From the NCBI RefSeq assembly GCF_002288925.2, contig NW_022098076.1, forward strand, positions 80,766,526 to 80,830,525: a stretch of 64,000 nt of DNA, read 5' to 3'. A model generated the notes under the pieces. That model did not search any database and was not told the origin of the DNA. It was given only the letters and a program-made list of their open reading frames with translations. Shown piece by piece: positions 22,420-34,200 of this stretch. Origin of the DNA: Delphinapterus leucas (lineage: Eukaryota; Chordata; Mammalia; Artiodactyla; Monodontidae). The translations under genes and the position numbers were made by a program. Every line of letters begins with the position of its first letter. Position 1 is the first letter of the stretch.

Positions 22420-22625
22420 GTTGGCCATTCTTTATCTGTAACTTTGTCTTATATTATTCTTATTATTATAGGTATCAGGGATGTAATATTCACGTGTAGC
22501 CAGTACATAGCAGCTGCTATCCTCTTATTATGAAAAATGTATAAAACTAAAGTTCAGAAAAGTCATGGAAACACAATTTATCAGCAGTAAAACTAGGGCA
22601 TGGGCCCAGACTTCCAGATTCACTT
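22420..22625 (-). mobile_element. Possible MIR fragment, antisense
   Basis: 'cttattattataggtatcag', 'aactaaagttcagaaaagtc' and 'gtaaaactagggcatgggcc' sit in the order of an antisense MIR, weakly. Confidence 0.4.
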
Positions 22626-23984
22626 ACATTTCTTTTTACAGAGGCATATTGGGAAAAAGTTCCAATAACATCTCTTCATTAAAAGAAAAAATAATGATAA
22701 TATGGTATAGAGTGAGGGAGATTATGATATGTATTACTCTGGTGAGAAGTACTGACTTTCAAAATGGAGTCTTCAGAGAGATACCTGGAAAGATGGTTAC
22801 CTGAGCTAACTGGTCTGCAGCTGTCAAAGCTTTTTATAGAATTCTTGTATTTTCTTATAGAAAAGTTCACTAAAGATATAGAACTCTTGAAGGTTGGGTT
22901 TACACCTTGGCTTGGTTGAAAACCTAACCTTACTTTTTAGAAGCTTTTTAGAAGAGAGAGAAACAAAATGAATTTTATTGTTAATTCTTTACTTGGGAAA
23001 AGGAGGGGGAGCTGTCCATGGTATCAGATGAATAAGCATCTCTTCACTAGCATGCAGGTTCTCCACCCCAGGTTATAGGAGTCCAGGAACCCAGTAAGCC
23101 GTGGTTAAAACAGATGGGAAGAAATCAGAGTGGATGGACCAGGATGGATTAGAGGCATCTGAAGTTTCAAAGGGTCAGGGTTTCTGTGTGGACTTCTATC
23201 ACCTTAAATTATATCATCTAAATATTTATCTCACTTTGTTGTTTACTAGAGAAAACATAAAAATTTCTTACCAAAAACGTTCAAGAGAATTTTCCAGTAT
23301 AAAAATGAAAAAAGAATTTCTAAGTCCTCTGGAAATAAATGGCATAGACAGTCCTCTTTCTATCTAATTTCTGCTGCTTATTTCAAGAGGCATCCAGATG
23401 CCTTCCTTAATTGGATCCAGTTAAGATAAACCTGATGGAAAATTCAGTATATTGGCCATAATTATCGAATTAGTGAGTCACAGACATGATTAGAAAGCCA
23501 TTAACACAGCTGTCCAACTCTTGTTAAGGTTATAATTTATTCTAATTATTGAAGTTGTCCCAATTAAGTTAGTGATGTCCACCTCAAACTCAACATTCCC
23601 TAACAATATTACAGTGACTTTTATTTAACACAGAAACTATTCTTGTTAATGTTGGGCAAAGAAAACAATCTCTATCTCTTAAAAGTATGTATGTAAAAAG
23701 TGCAATTCTTTTTTTCTGGTAAAGATTTTGTGTCCTAATATATCATTGGTTTACATCTCATTACATCTCATTACATCATCTTCCTGATGTAAAAGAAATC
23801 ATATCATGAATCCCAGAAGAGGAAATTTGGAGGTGACCCTATAAATCTATTTCAGCTAACAGCACTCTATTGTGTTAATCCCCTTTAAACTTAAAATTGA
23901 GCACCTCCCCTGAAGTGAACTCTTGTGGCAGTCCATTTAATCTTTGGGAAAATTTAATCATAGGAAATTGTTTCTCATACTAGG
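22626..23984. other. Unique intergenic stretch, no gene seen
   Basis: No repeat ends or coding texture that I can support. An 88-codon open frame (23101-23367) is Lys-rich without a recognised domain. Confidence 0.5.
23751..23780. repeat. Short tandem repeat, ttacatctca x2.8
   Basis: Two perfect 10-bp units and a third sharing its first seven bases (ttacatc). Confidence 0.9.
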
Positions 23985-24125
23985 TTCACTCATTCTTTTA
24001 ACAAATACTTGTATGCCTATTATTTGCCAAGGATTGCACCACAGCACTGTGTATATAGTGGTAAATGAAAGACCCTCTACCCTGAAGGAAATTAAAATAA
24101 GAGCTGAAATATCTGAAATATTTTT
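23985..24125 (-). mobile_element. Possible L2 3' fragment, antisense
   Basis: 'cactcattcttttaacaaat', 'gtatgcctattatttgccaa' and 'gtggtaaatgaaagaccctc' match the antisense L2 3' end ('ttcaacaaatatttattgag', 'ctatgtgccagg', 'gtgaacaaaacagac') loosely. Confidence 0.5.
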
Positions 24126-24939
24126 CACCCATTAGTCCTTCACCTGCCCTGTAAGCTATAAACACAGATTCTCAAGAAGTTAAAGATCACTGTTATGTGC
24201 CTATAAATTCTTTTCCTCTCCTAGATAAGTACTCATTGTTTTGACCCTTTTTTTTTTTTAAGAATTCTCATATGCGATGATTTCAAGTCTTTTTTCCACC
24301 CTGTGATTCTTGAACATCTTTTAGTTTCTTTCTACACCCTTTGAAGTGTTATGCTCAGTATTAAATGAGATTCACCAGGGCAAAGGATAGTTTTGCTCGT
24401 GTGCTACCTAAAAGAACTTTGAAAAAGTATGTACTCCTTTGAACATTTTTAGGTAGACATTTGAAACTTTTTCATCATAAGTATAAATAGTTGTAGTGGA
24501 TGTAATTTCCAGTATATTAGAGGCATTGATTTTAAAGATAAAATTGTTACATCATTCTTTTTAATGTATCAAAAGGAATGTGAACATCAAGGTGATTTAA
24601 TACCCACCATTATTCATTTTGAACATACACACATACATTTGTATTTTGTTGATGATTTAGACTCACTCTTATTTCTCCTTGAAGCCATAATTTTATTTTA
24701 TTTCCTCCACAGAATTTTATCCTAATGTAATATACTTTTTTACTTAATATCATATATTAATGACACTAATTCTTCTCTGCAATCATGAAATCTATTTAAT
24801 TATTTATTTCTTGTGATAAGGATTTATGTATTAAAAATTTATATGAGTATATAACACAATAATGTCAGTATACCACTTGTAAAAGCATAAATGTAGTACA
24901 AATTTTAATACATGATTAGTAAACAAAAAGGTAAATATT
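24126..24939. other. Unique AT-rich stretch, no gene seen
   Basis: Includes a T-run at 24248-24260. Nothing coding. Confidence 0.5.
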
Positions 24940-24956
24940 TATTGTAAGTACTTTTT

Positions 24957-25155
24957 TTTTTATTCGGTACGCGGGCCTCTCACCGTTGTGGCCTCTCCTG
25001 TTGCGGAGCACAGGCTCCGGACGCGCAGACTCAGCAGCCATGGCTCACGGGCCCAGCCGCTCCACGGCATGTGGGATCTTCCCGGACCGGGGCACGAATC
25101 CGCGTCCTCTGAATCTGCAGGCGGACTCTCAACCACTGCACTACCAGGGAAGCCC
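24957..25155 (-). mobile_element. CHR-type SINE, young copy
   Basis: Minus-strand head gggcttccctggtagtgcag, GC-rich body, short A-tail. The 17-bp perfect target-site duplication tattgtaagtacttttt lies at 24940-24956 and 25156-25172. The tail carries 'attcgg' next to the body, a small deviation from the 'gcgg' seen in sister copies. Confidence 0.96.
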
Positions 25156-25234
25156 TATTGTAAGTACTTTTTAAGATAGATGGGGATGATATTTTAATGA
25201 ATTACTTACCCTTGAATGAAGGATTTGTCTAAAT

Positions 25235-25985
25235 TTTTTTTGATTTTTAATTGTATTTTTTAAATTCTTTTTTAAAATTGAAGTACAGTTGATTTACAAT
25301 GTTGTGTTAGTTTCAGGTGTACAGCAAAGTGATTTAGTTATACACATACATATATTCATTCTTTTTTAGATTCTTTTCTCATATAGGTTATCACAGAATA
25401 ATGAGTAGAGTTCCCTGTGCTATACAACAGGTCCTTGTTGGTTATCTATCTTATATCAATACATATTAGTGTATTTGTTCATCCCAAGGTTCTGATTTAT
25501 CCCTTCCCCCACCCCCACCCACATTTCCCCTTTGGTAACTGTAAGTCTGTTTCTGTTTTGTAAATAAGTTTATTTGTTTCTTTTCTTTTCTTTTTTTAAA
25601 ATTAGATCCCACATATGACTGATATCATATGATATTTATCTTTGTCTGGCTTACTTCACTTAGTGTGATAGTCTCTAGGTCCATCTATGTTGTTGCAAAT
25701 GGCATCATTTCATTCTTTTTTGTGGCTGAGTAATATTCCATTGTATATATGTACCACATCTTCTTTACCCATTCCTCTGTTGATGGACATTTAGGTTGCT
25801 TCCATGTCTCAGCTATTGTAAATAGTGCTGCAATGAATACTAGGGTGCATGTATCCTTTCAGATTATGGCTTTCTCCAGATATATGCCCAGGAGTGGGGT
25901 TGCTGAATCATATGGTAGTTCTATTTTTAGTTTTTTAAGGAACCTCCATACTGTTCTCCACCGTGGTTGTACTAATTTACATTCT
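25235..25985 (-). mobile_element. Inverted L1, 3' half (minus part)
   Basis: On the minus strand this holds the end of ORF2 ('gaatgtaaattagtacaac' zone to 'tatggaatattactcagcca') and a 3'UTR of an older L1 subfamily ('gtgtacagcaaagtgattta', 'acacaacattgtaaatcaac' on minus), ending in an A-rich tail at 25235-25245. It meets the plus-oriented segment at about 25986. Together they have the layout left by twin priming during L1 insertion. Confidence 0.85.
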
Positions 25986-25989
25986 CACA

Positions 25990-27300
25990 AGAAAGGAAAC
26001 CAAATTGGAAAAGAAGAAGTAAAACTGTCACTGTTTGCAGATGACATGATATTATACATAGAAAATCCTAAAGATGTTACCAGAAAACTACTAGAGCTCC
26101 TTAATGAATTCAGTAAAGTTGAAGGATACAAAATTAATGCACAGAAATTTCTTGCATTCCTATACACTAACAACAAAAGATCAGAAAGAGAGATTAAGAA
26201 AACAAACCCATTTACCATGGCATCAAAACAAATAAAATACCTAGGAATAAACCTACCTAAGGAGACCAAAGACCTCTACTCTGAAAACTAAGATGCTGGT
26301 GAAAGAAATTGGAGATGAACCTAGGGGTAAGACGGGAATAAAGACACAGACCTACTAGAGAATGGACTTGAGGATATGGGGAGGGGGAAGGGTAACTTGG
26401 GACAAAGTGAGAGAGTGGCATGGACGTATATACACTACCAAATGTAAACTAGATAGCTAGTGGGAAACAGCCGCATAGCACAGGGAGATCAGCTCGGTGC
26501 TTTGTGACCACCTAGAGGGGTGGGATAGGGAGGGTGGGAGGGAGGGAGACACAAGAGGGAAGAGATATGAGAAAATATGTATATGTATAACTGATTCACT
26601 TTGTTATAAAGCAGAAACTAACACACCATTGTAAAGCAATTATACTGCAATAAAGATGTTAAAAAAAAAAGAAATTGGAGATGACAAAAACAGATGGAAG
26701 GATATACCAAGTTCTTGGACTGGAAGAATCAATATTGTTAAAATGACTATACTGCCCAAGGAAATCTACAAATTCAATACAATCTCTATCAAATTACCAA
26801 TGGCATTTTTCACAGAACTAGAACAAAAGATCAAAATTTATATGGAAACACAAAAGACCCTAAATAGCTAAAGCAAACCTGAGAAAGAAAAACAGAGCTG
26901 GAGTAATCAGACTCCCTGACTTCAGACTATACTACAAAGCTACAGTCATCACAACAGTATGGTACTGGCACAAAAACAGAAATACAGATTAATGGAATAG
27001 GAGAGAAAGCCCAGAAATAAACTCACCTATGGTCAACTAATCTACAACAAAGGAGGCAAGAATGTACAATGGATAAAGACAGTCTCTTCAATAAGTGGTG
27101 CTGGGAAAACTGGACAGCTACATGTAAAAGAATGAAATTAGAACACTCTCTAGCACCACACAAAAAAGAAACCTTGAAATGGATTAAAGACCTAAATGTA
27201 GGGCCAGACACTATAAAACTCTTAGAGGAAAACATAAGCAGAACACTCTTTGACATAAATCACAGCAAGATGTTTTTGATTCACCTCCTAGAGTAATGAA
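25990..27300 (+). pseudogene. L1 ORF2 reverse-transcriptase fragment
   Basis: ORF2p copies L1 RNA at the nicked target. This fragment begins upstream of the active site, which still reads FADDM (26034-26048). The pieces [34 protein letters not shown] and [15 protein letters not shown] follow. The reading frame is split by the nested L1 at 26319-26667 and has stops after it (for example near 26870). The 180-codon open frame 25749-26291 is a chance chimera: its first 75 or so codons are antisense of the other L1 half, and only the rest is ORF2. No start codon or endonuclease domain remains. Confidence 0.85.
26319..26667 (+). mobile_element. Nested L1 3' end, 0.35 kb
   Basis: Starts abruptly in the 3'UTR ('acctaggggtaagacgggaa'), runs through 'actagatagctagtgggaaa' and ends in an A10 tail. 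The host ORF2 sequence is duplicated on both sides as aaagaaattggagatga (17 bp, 26302-26318 and 26668-26684). It is therefore a separate, later and severely 5'-truncated insertion. Confidence 0.95.
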
Positions 27301-27336
27301 AATAAAAACAAAAATAAACAAATGGGACCTAACTAA

Positions 27337-28135
27337 TTGTCCTTTTTCTTTCTTTCTTTTCTCTTTCTTTGAAGTGGTTTAAACCTTTGAGCAACACAAG
27401 ACTGTGGGTGAGTGAGAGCTATGTCTTTCTTTTGTAACACAGGAAAATGATCATAGGGGGTGGGGGCAGAGAGGAATCTTGACCATAGTCACTTTCTCAG
27501 AAAAATTAGTTGTGAAAAGAATAAATATGGATGGTGATGATCTGGAAATTGATTCCACTTAAAATATTCAGGTGCTTGTTCCCTTTCAAGTCTTTGTATA
27601 TTCCCAGAGGTAATTTATATTCCAGTCTAAGGACAATTACTTCAGAGTGTAGTCTAATCAGAATACAGTAGAATAAGATTTTTATCTTCCTCATTTTAGA
27701 AACAATATTTTTATTAATATAACTGAAGATTGTGTTAGCTTTTTCATGGGACAAATCATACTCCAGATCTATACAAAGCCCACAGTTACCTTTAAATTAA
27801 CTTTTAAGTCTTTTTCAGCTATTCTCCTGCTGAGTTTTGTCCCTCCCAAATCATGTAGCTGTACGGAAGTTTAAATTTATCTCCGTCAGGTTTCAACATC
27901 TTATATTCAGTCTTTACTCCAGCCCATTGAGATATTTTTGGATTATGATTCTATGTTCAGTCTACAGAGAGAGCACTTGAAGAGCATGGGCATATATTCC
28001 TAGGAACTAAAAAATACAACACTTTCAATAATCAAGATATACTTTGATTACACTGGTACTTAAGAAAACAAGTAATTTTTGAGATAGTTTATCATAAAGG
28101 AACTAAAAGAGCATTGGACTTGTGGGAAGTGTTGG
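27337..28135. other. Unique intergenic stretch, no gene seen
   Basis: A CT-rich run at 27339-27375 follows the L1 edge. Nothing coding. Confidence 0.5.
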
Positions 28136-28139
28136 ATTT

Positions 28140-28400
28140 TGATTTCATTTCTTTCACATCATTTATTCATCAACAAATAAGAGTTACCTTTTGTGTGCTG
28201 GGCCCTGTGATAATCACTATGGAATCAGAGATGAATATGATTATACCTGAGCAGAACAAGCATAAAGGAGCTAGACAAACCATTGGTAATAGTAAGTGCT
28301 ATGAAAGTTATATGTACAAGGTGGTCTGGGGTACCCAGGAGAAGCATCAACTTCTTATGGAAGGGAAGTGGTAAAGGAAAGCTTCTTAGAATAGGAATCT
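28140..28400 (-). mobile_element. L2 3' fragment, antisense
   Basis: 'tcatttattcatcaacaaat', 'ttttgtgtgctgggccctgt', 'gaatcagagatgaatatgat' and 'gtaatagtaagtgctatgaa' are the antisense order of an L2 3' end. Its open frame is broken. Confidence 0.6.
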
Positions 28401-28974
28401 TTATGGGAAATCTACAATGATAAATAGAAGCAAAATGTACAAAGAACAGGAAGTATGTGATGAGTGAAAGAAAGGGTATTTCAAGAAAAATGAATAACAC
28501 ATTTGAAGACATGGAAGTATGGAAAGTAACTACTAAACTGTTAAACCTATGGAACATAAAAGATCTGGCTGAAATAAAGTGAGACTTCCTACAAGTAAAG
28601 CAGGGAGAATAAGTAATGTATTCATTTTTCTGGCAGAGGGAAACAATAATCGAAGATGATAAAGTTCCCTGAATTATGTGAAAATGAGAATTCTCATTAG
28701 TAAAATGTGTGCCTGACAAAGAGGCAGTTGAAATACTATCTCATGACATCAACATTTTAAGTGTTGGATTTCTAAGCAATTTTACCATTGAGTATATACG
28801 TTATCTCTCCCAGGATATCCTTTCCCTCAGCTGTTTGCAGAAATTCTGCTTTTCTTCAAATGTCAGATTTGAAGGCCACAACATGCCTACTCTCAGAATC
28901 CTCACCACACTTTAAACCTAGTGCCCCATGAATATACCTGCATATCATGTTATAGTACATGGAGTATTTGTTTC
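28401..28974. other. Intergenic stretch, no gene seen
   Basis: May contain further eroded L2 at its left. A minus-strand 164-codon frame (28225-28719) overlaps the L2 piece, is rich in Phe/Ser/Leu/His without a domain, and is best explained as chance. Confidence 0.5.
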
Positions 28975-29090
28975 CTCAAATGATCATGAGTTCCTTGAAA
29001 GCAGGGACAATCTCTTTGTCAATTTTGTATCCTCATCACCTAGAACTATCACTTTCACTGCTCAAACAATATTTTTTGATTAAATACAGT
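28975..29090 (+). mobile_element. L2 3' end
   Basis: 'gagttccttgaaagcaggga', 'ttttgtatcctcatcaccta' and a final 'ttttttgattaaatac' match the L2 3' terminus. Confidence 0.6.
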
Positions 29091-30664
29091 AGGACCCATT
29101 TTAGAGATTGTAAATGGATGTATCTGGTGAAGTAGTGTTCATATTAAGTACCATTACTATCCCTAGGGAGGGAAAACACTGAAAACAGTGAACTACTGAC
29201 TCTGAGGAAGTAGGATTAGCTACTCACAGATAAAATGACCTAGTCTCTAAAAATGTACTGCAGGAATTTAAACTACCTACACCTTGGTTTGGTAGGGTTC
29301 TCTGGACAATCTTCCTTTTTTGAATTCTAGATCTCTAAGAAAATACTACTTTGGAATGAGACTTCCTTCCTTTAGTTACCAGGTTGTCCCCTAACTTCCA
29401 TGAAACATGTAAACTTCATATTATCAGGAATAAGATAAAACTTTGTTATAGTGCAGTAACTGGGATATAGATGAAAATGTCATAATTGGATTGTAAGGGT
29501 ATAGTTGACTACAGTGATATAAAATAAAGGGGCTGCATTTCTTGGCTCATGCAGGTATAATTGCCCTTGATAAGAGGGAAGGCTAAACTCAGTTACCCCA
29601 GAAACAACAGATAAATTGGCTTCTCACTCAAGCAGAAACCCAGAGTTATAGAATTAATGTTGCAGTCTTTGACTTGCCCTTGCCTCTGTTGAAACCATAG
29701 GCTTCAGGGATGATACTTAGTAGCATCCACTCTTCCTCATTACCTCATGTCTTTCCTGCCTGGAGTGGTGAGAACTTCAATTCTGCCTCTCCCTGGATTC
29801 TGGAGTGATGGAAGTAGACTTTGAGATTGTTCTCTTTTATTCTCTTATCTGCTATCTATGCATTCTGTATAAGAGCTCAGAGAGAACAATGTCACTTAGT
29901 TTTACCTTTTAAAACTTGGAAGCTAGTTTTGAAACAGATTAAAATGTGTTTTCTGTTATATACTCTTCACAATATTTATCTCATTAGATCTTCACAAGAA
30001 CCCTGAAATGTAAGTAGAAACGTGTAGAAGAAAATTTTTAGGGTGAATTTCCAACTCACAATTCTCTTTCTATAAGAATGGCACACCTTGCCCAAAGGCA
30101 AAGCCATGTCTATAACAGGACACTAAAATGAGACTCTTTTGGTCTTAGAGTTCAGCTGTGGACCCGAAGCTGAGAATAACAATAACAGCTAATACTTACA
30201 TCCTAAAATAAGGTACTAGGTCATCAGTGCAACACTTGTCAAGGGGATCACCTAAAACTACTTCTGCAACCATTAGCCTATCTTCAAGAGCCAGGACTTT
30301 TTTGTAAGTGGAAGATTCATTTCAAGAAAATTGATGGTGGAAACACCTTTGAAGAGAGTTCTTATTGAAGTGCTGTGCGTTTCTTTTCTCCTCCCCAGAG
30401 GAAAGTTACATTTGTGGAACTACTTGGAAAAGCATGTGTCCCCAAGGGTAGATGCAGGCACAGGTGCCTGATCTCTCCTGGAGACATCAGCATGAGAGGC
30501 TGTCTGGAACTGATCCAAAAACAGGGCATGTGGAAAGGGGTTCAGTGGGTGCAAGTTACACATTCATCAATGGCAAAACAAGGACAGGAGTTTTCCTTAA
30601 AACACAAAGACCAATGATAAGAGCAAGACGTTTGTCATGGTAAAGGAGTCTCAGCCTAAGAGGC
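29091..30664. other. Unique intergenic stretch, no gene seen
   Basis: Contains a pyrimidine tract ending in 'cctccccag' at about 30381-30399, resembling a splice acceptor, followed by open frames in two phases to 30643. No matching donor, domain or conservation can be argued from sequence alone, so no exon is called. Confidence 0.5.
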
Positions 30665-31212
30665 TGTGAAGGTTAATTTTGTGTGTCAACTTGACTGTGT
30701 CATGGGGTGCCTAGACATTTGGTCAAACATTATTCTGGGTGTTTCTGGGTGATATCACCATTTGAATCTACAGATGAAGTAAAGCAGATTGCTCTACCCA
30801 ACGTGAGTGGGCCTCATCCAAATTAATTGAAGACCTAAATAGAACAACAATATAAAAAAAAACTGATAAAGACTGACTGAGCTGGACATTGCTGTTTTCC
30901 TGCCTTTGGACTTGAACTGAAAAATTGGCTCTTCTTGGGTCTCAAGAATGCTGGAGTCCAGACTGGAAGTTATACCATAGCCTCTCCTAGTTCTCAGGCC
31001 TTCACACTCAGATTGGAACTAAACCTTCAGCTCTCCTGTGCCTCCAGCTTGCTGACTGCAGATCCTGGGACTTCTCAGCCTTCATAATTGCACAAGCCAA
31101 TTCCTTATAAGAAATACAGATATCTATATGTCTATGTATCTATGAATTTATATATCATCTTTTTCTATGTATCCTATTGGTTTTGTTTCTCTGGAGAACA
31201 CTGACTAATACA
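30665..31212 (+). mobile_element. ERVL-class-like solitary LTR
   Basis: A well-defined 0.55-kb unit. It begins tgtgaaggttaattttgtgt and ends 'ggagaacactgactaataca', giving the TG...CA form of an LTR. The middle carries 'tcaaacattattctgggtg', 'gtgagtgggcctcatccaaa', 'cagcttgctgactgcagatc' and 'ccaattccttataagaaata'. I recognise it as a common mammalian LTR repeat of the ERVL group but cannot assign the subfamily. A short TA/TCTA-rich run lies before the 3' end. Confidence 0.65.
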
Positions 31213-34200
31213 GAGGCCCATATGGATAGCTGGACCACTGGAATCCAGGACCTGAGTAGAAGTTTATAAGTACTTCCTATGCTGGGGATAGGTCCCCTGA
31301 GAGGTCAGATCATCAAAGAACCCAGAAAACACTCTATGAGAGAAAGAGGTACCCAGGACCTTCAAAGTCAGATTGAAATCTCAAGACTCTTCTCTTTCCC
31401 ACTAATTCTTCTTTACTTTTGGACCTGATTCCAGAGGAACAGCAGCTAAGAGACTAGAGAGGAAGGGAAACTAGGAAGACAGAAGAAGCCAACCAGCTCC
31501 CTACCCACAACCTAGAGCAGGTTTTCAAGCCTGAGTCAATTCTAAGCAAGAGCAGAGAGAAACGTTAACTTAGAGGTGATATATGAATTTTAATATTAGA
31601 TTGGGTTGAGCTTTTTAATATCGGAAAATGACCAGAAAATCCATGAGATCTATTTCTGTTTTCTTGCAGGGGGTGGGAAAGAATGATTCATAGAGTAAAC
31701 TGAAGGTAGCAGTGGTGAGATAGAATAAAGTTTCTTTCTGCCTGTAGCTTTGAAGTCCAACTCATTCAATACCATAGCTATATTTGTATTATATGAAGCT
31801 CTTCCTTTGGTTCAACTGACTGAATAAAAGATGGATATCAACTAGAATGGATTACAATTAGATTTGATATCCTACTAATTTATTTTATGACTGAGCCTCA
31901 TGTTGTTATGTAACCAATTAAGTATAGCCATCTGCATAGACTTGAAGAGTTAACTTTAATATATTTATTAGCTGTGCTCTATTATTTCATGTCTCCTTAA
32001 TACATGCTACTGCTGGAAAAGTAATTATTTTTAGTTTGGTGAATTTAGCTACAATTTATCAACAATGGTCTCCCTTTTCCTGGAAACTGGAAACAATCTT
32101 TATGGTGATGGGGTAGGTAAAACAATGCTGATGGCCACCTTATAAAAAACTGGTATTTCAATTCCTTCTAAGTGCATTATTTTTCTTTCTAGTCTTCCTT
32201 CCCTAGTATAAAATTAACTGATGTTTTCATATCAAGAATTACAGTGCAAAAAGTACCAATATTAATTAAGCTAGAATTGGGTTTCAATGGTAAACTATCC
32301 TTAACTCACTCCATGTTTTAAATAGTCTTGGGCTTCTAAAACTCCATATTAATATGAGAGCAAATCTCTTAATGTAGCTTTCACATATCCCGATTCAGTG
32401 ACCTCAAGCTTGCTCCCCTCAGCTTTATATTCTTTTAGAAAAAAAAATTGAATATGAATGGGTTAAAGGGAATATACTCTACTATTTTCATAAAGCCTAC
32501 CATTGTTTTACATCATCCTTGGTTATTTCACATAATTGTAATAATTCCTGCTTGGTCCACAATGTAATTTTATTTAATGATCCTTCATTGAAATGAAAGA
32601 ATCTATTGAATACTTTAAAGTATAAAAGATTCCTGGCAGGAAAAATAATTCCATTCTGATAGTTCAATTGAAGAGACTTACATTCAGGTATTATTTAAGA
32701 GGTGAGGGTAAGGTTAAGAAATAAGCAAAGGATGATGAAGTTCTCAGAGGCTAGCAACAGAGGGAGGTCAATATCATCCCTAGGCCTGAGGTCCAGGGGA
32801 GAAAATAGTATCACCGGAGCCCGGTAGTGGTGGAGGAGGAGCAGCTCTACAACCCCAACCAGAACCACAGTGCTGAAACCAGGGCCAGGGGGCAGGAGAA
32901 TACTCCAAACCCCCTTCTCTTGCTTTAACATCTCCATCCCATTGCGGGTCAAGCCTAGTTGGAAGCCAGTAGAGCAAGGGAATAGGGATGCAGCTCATAT
33001 GGGTCAGCTGCTTGAGACCAAATGAGGAAGAAGAAGTGATCTTAAGAGACTGGATCTTAAGCAAGTGATAAATGGGGAAAAACAGTCTTACTGACACCTA
33101 GGCTGAGGGCACATGATCACAGATATTCACAGGTGTGTGTGAAAGCTGATTAGCTGATTTTGCCACTGAGGATGAATCTGTTTCCTCAGTTGAGTAGCCC
33201 TGTGTATGTTTTAAATGCTAGAGATTTTAAACAATTAAGAGCCAGAAGGTGTCTGCTATGCACAGTGCCTGAAGTATGAACTCTCACTGAGAATTCAGAA
33301 GAGCTGAAACTCTGCTTTACTTACATGGATGGTTAAATTCTTAGCCAACTCCTGTGATTCTAATCCAGATCAAACCCAAAGGAGTCCAGTCTTATTCTGG
33401 CTGATGATGCTGAACTGGGGGGCTGGATTTTCTCTCCTGAATGGGGCCTATGGGTTCACACTGAGCTGGAAGTTCCAAGCCATCTGATTCATGCTGTTGC
33501 TTGACCCCATAATTCTTTCCAGGTCTGAAGGCCCAGGGATTGCCCAGGACAGGACTAAGACCATTTGGAGCATCTTTTCATTTGATTGAATTCTTACTTC
33601 TTATACCTAGGCACATACAAAATTAAGTGAAAAATTAAATTATAATTTTGCTTTCCTACAATTCTGTTTCAGAACTATTGGGATTGAGGAATTAAATTTG
33701 ATATCTTGATCAAAACTTCTCTAATCAAGAATTTTTATACAAACCCATATAAAGTTCTAGATTTCTGAAACAAACTTTAACATTATGTTTAAACAACCAA
33801 AGGAATTGATCATAACTATTTATGAGATTCTAACAGACATGCAGGAAAAATATTGTATCAGAAACAAAAGGTTTTCCACTAGCCCTTAGAGGGAAGAGGC
33901 TTCTTTTGGACACCAGAATTTCCCTTAAATAACCTTGAGTTTTCAACTGTCTCCAACAAGTATAATTGTCTGGCCAAGTCTGAGAGTTTTGGCCAAAAAT
34001 ACTAACTTGAATGGATATTTCTTACATATTTCACAAAATCCAATTAATTCTTTATTGCCATCTTGTTTTGAAGAGTAGGGATTGTCTTAGAGCTATTATG
34101 CCTACTGGTTACATTGGGGAATAAAGTAGTTTCTCTGATCCAACATCCTAAAGGCATTCCCTTGGCAATGAATATACAGCCAAAGTTCCATGGTGAGTTG

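Larger units (their letters stand above)
25990..27336 (+). mobile_element. Inverted L1, 5' half (plus part)
   Basis: Plus-oriented ORF2 from just before the reverse transcriptase active site to 'aaataaacaaatgggaccta'. Against the copy at 51.7 kb it stops about 400 bp before the point where the minus half begins, so a small internal segment is missing, as is common at inversion joints. It is cut by a younger L1 tail at 26319-26667. Confidence 0.85.

Noticed and set aside
23751..23780. CRISPR-like or regulated tandem array
   Set aside because: Only about three 10-bp units without spacers, in a mammalian genome. It is a simple tandem repeat.
28225..28719. 164-codon minus-strand frame as a gene
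   Set aside because: Its last third overlaps antisense L2, and the composition is low in charge and rich in Phe/Ser/Leu without any recognisable motif.
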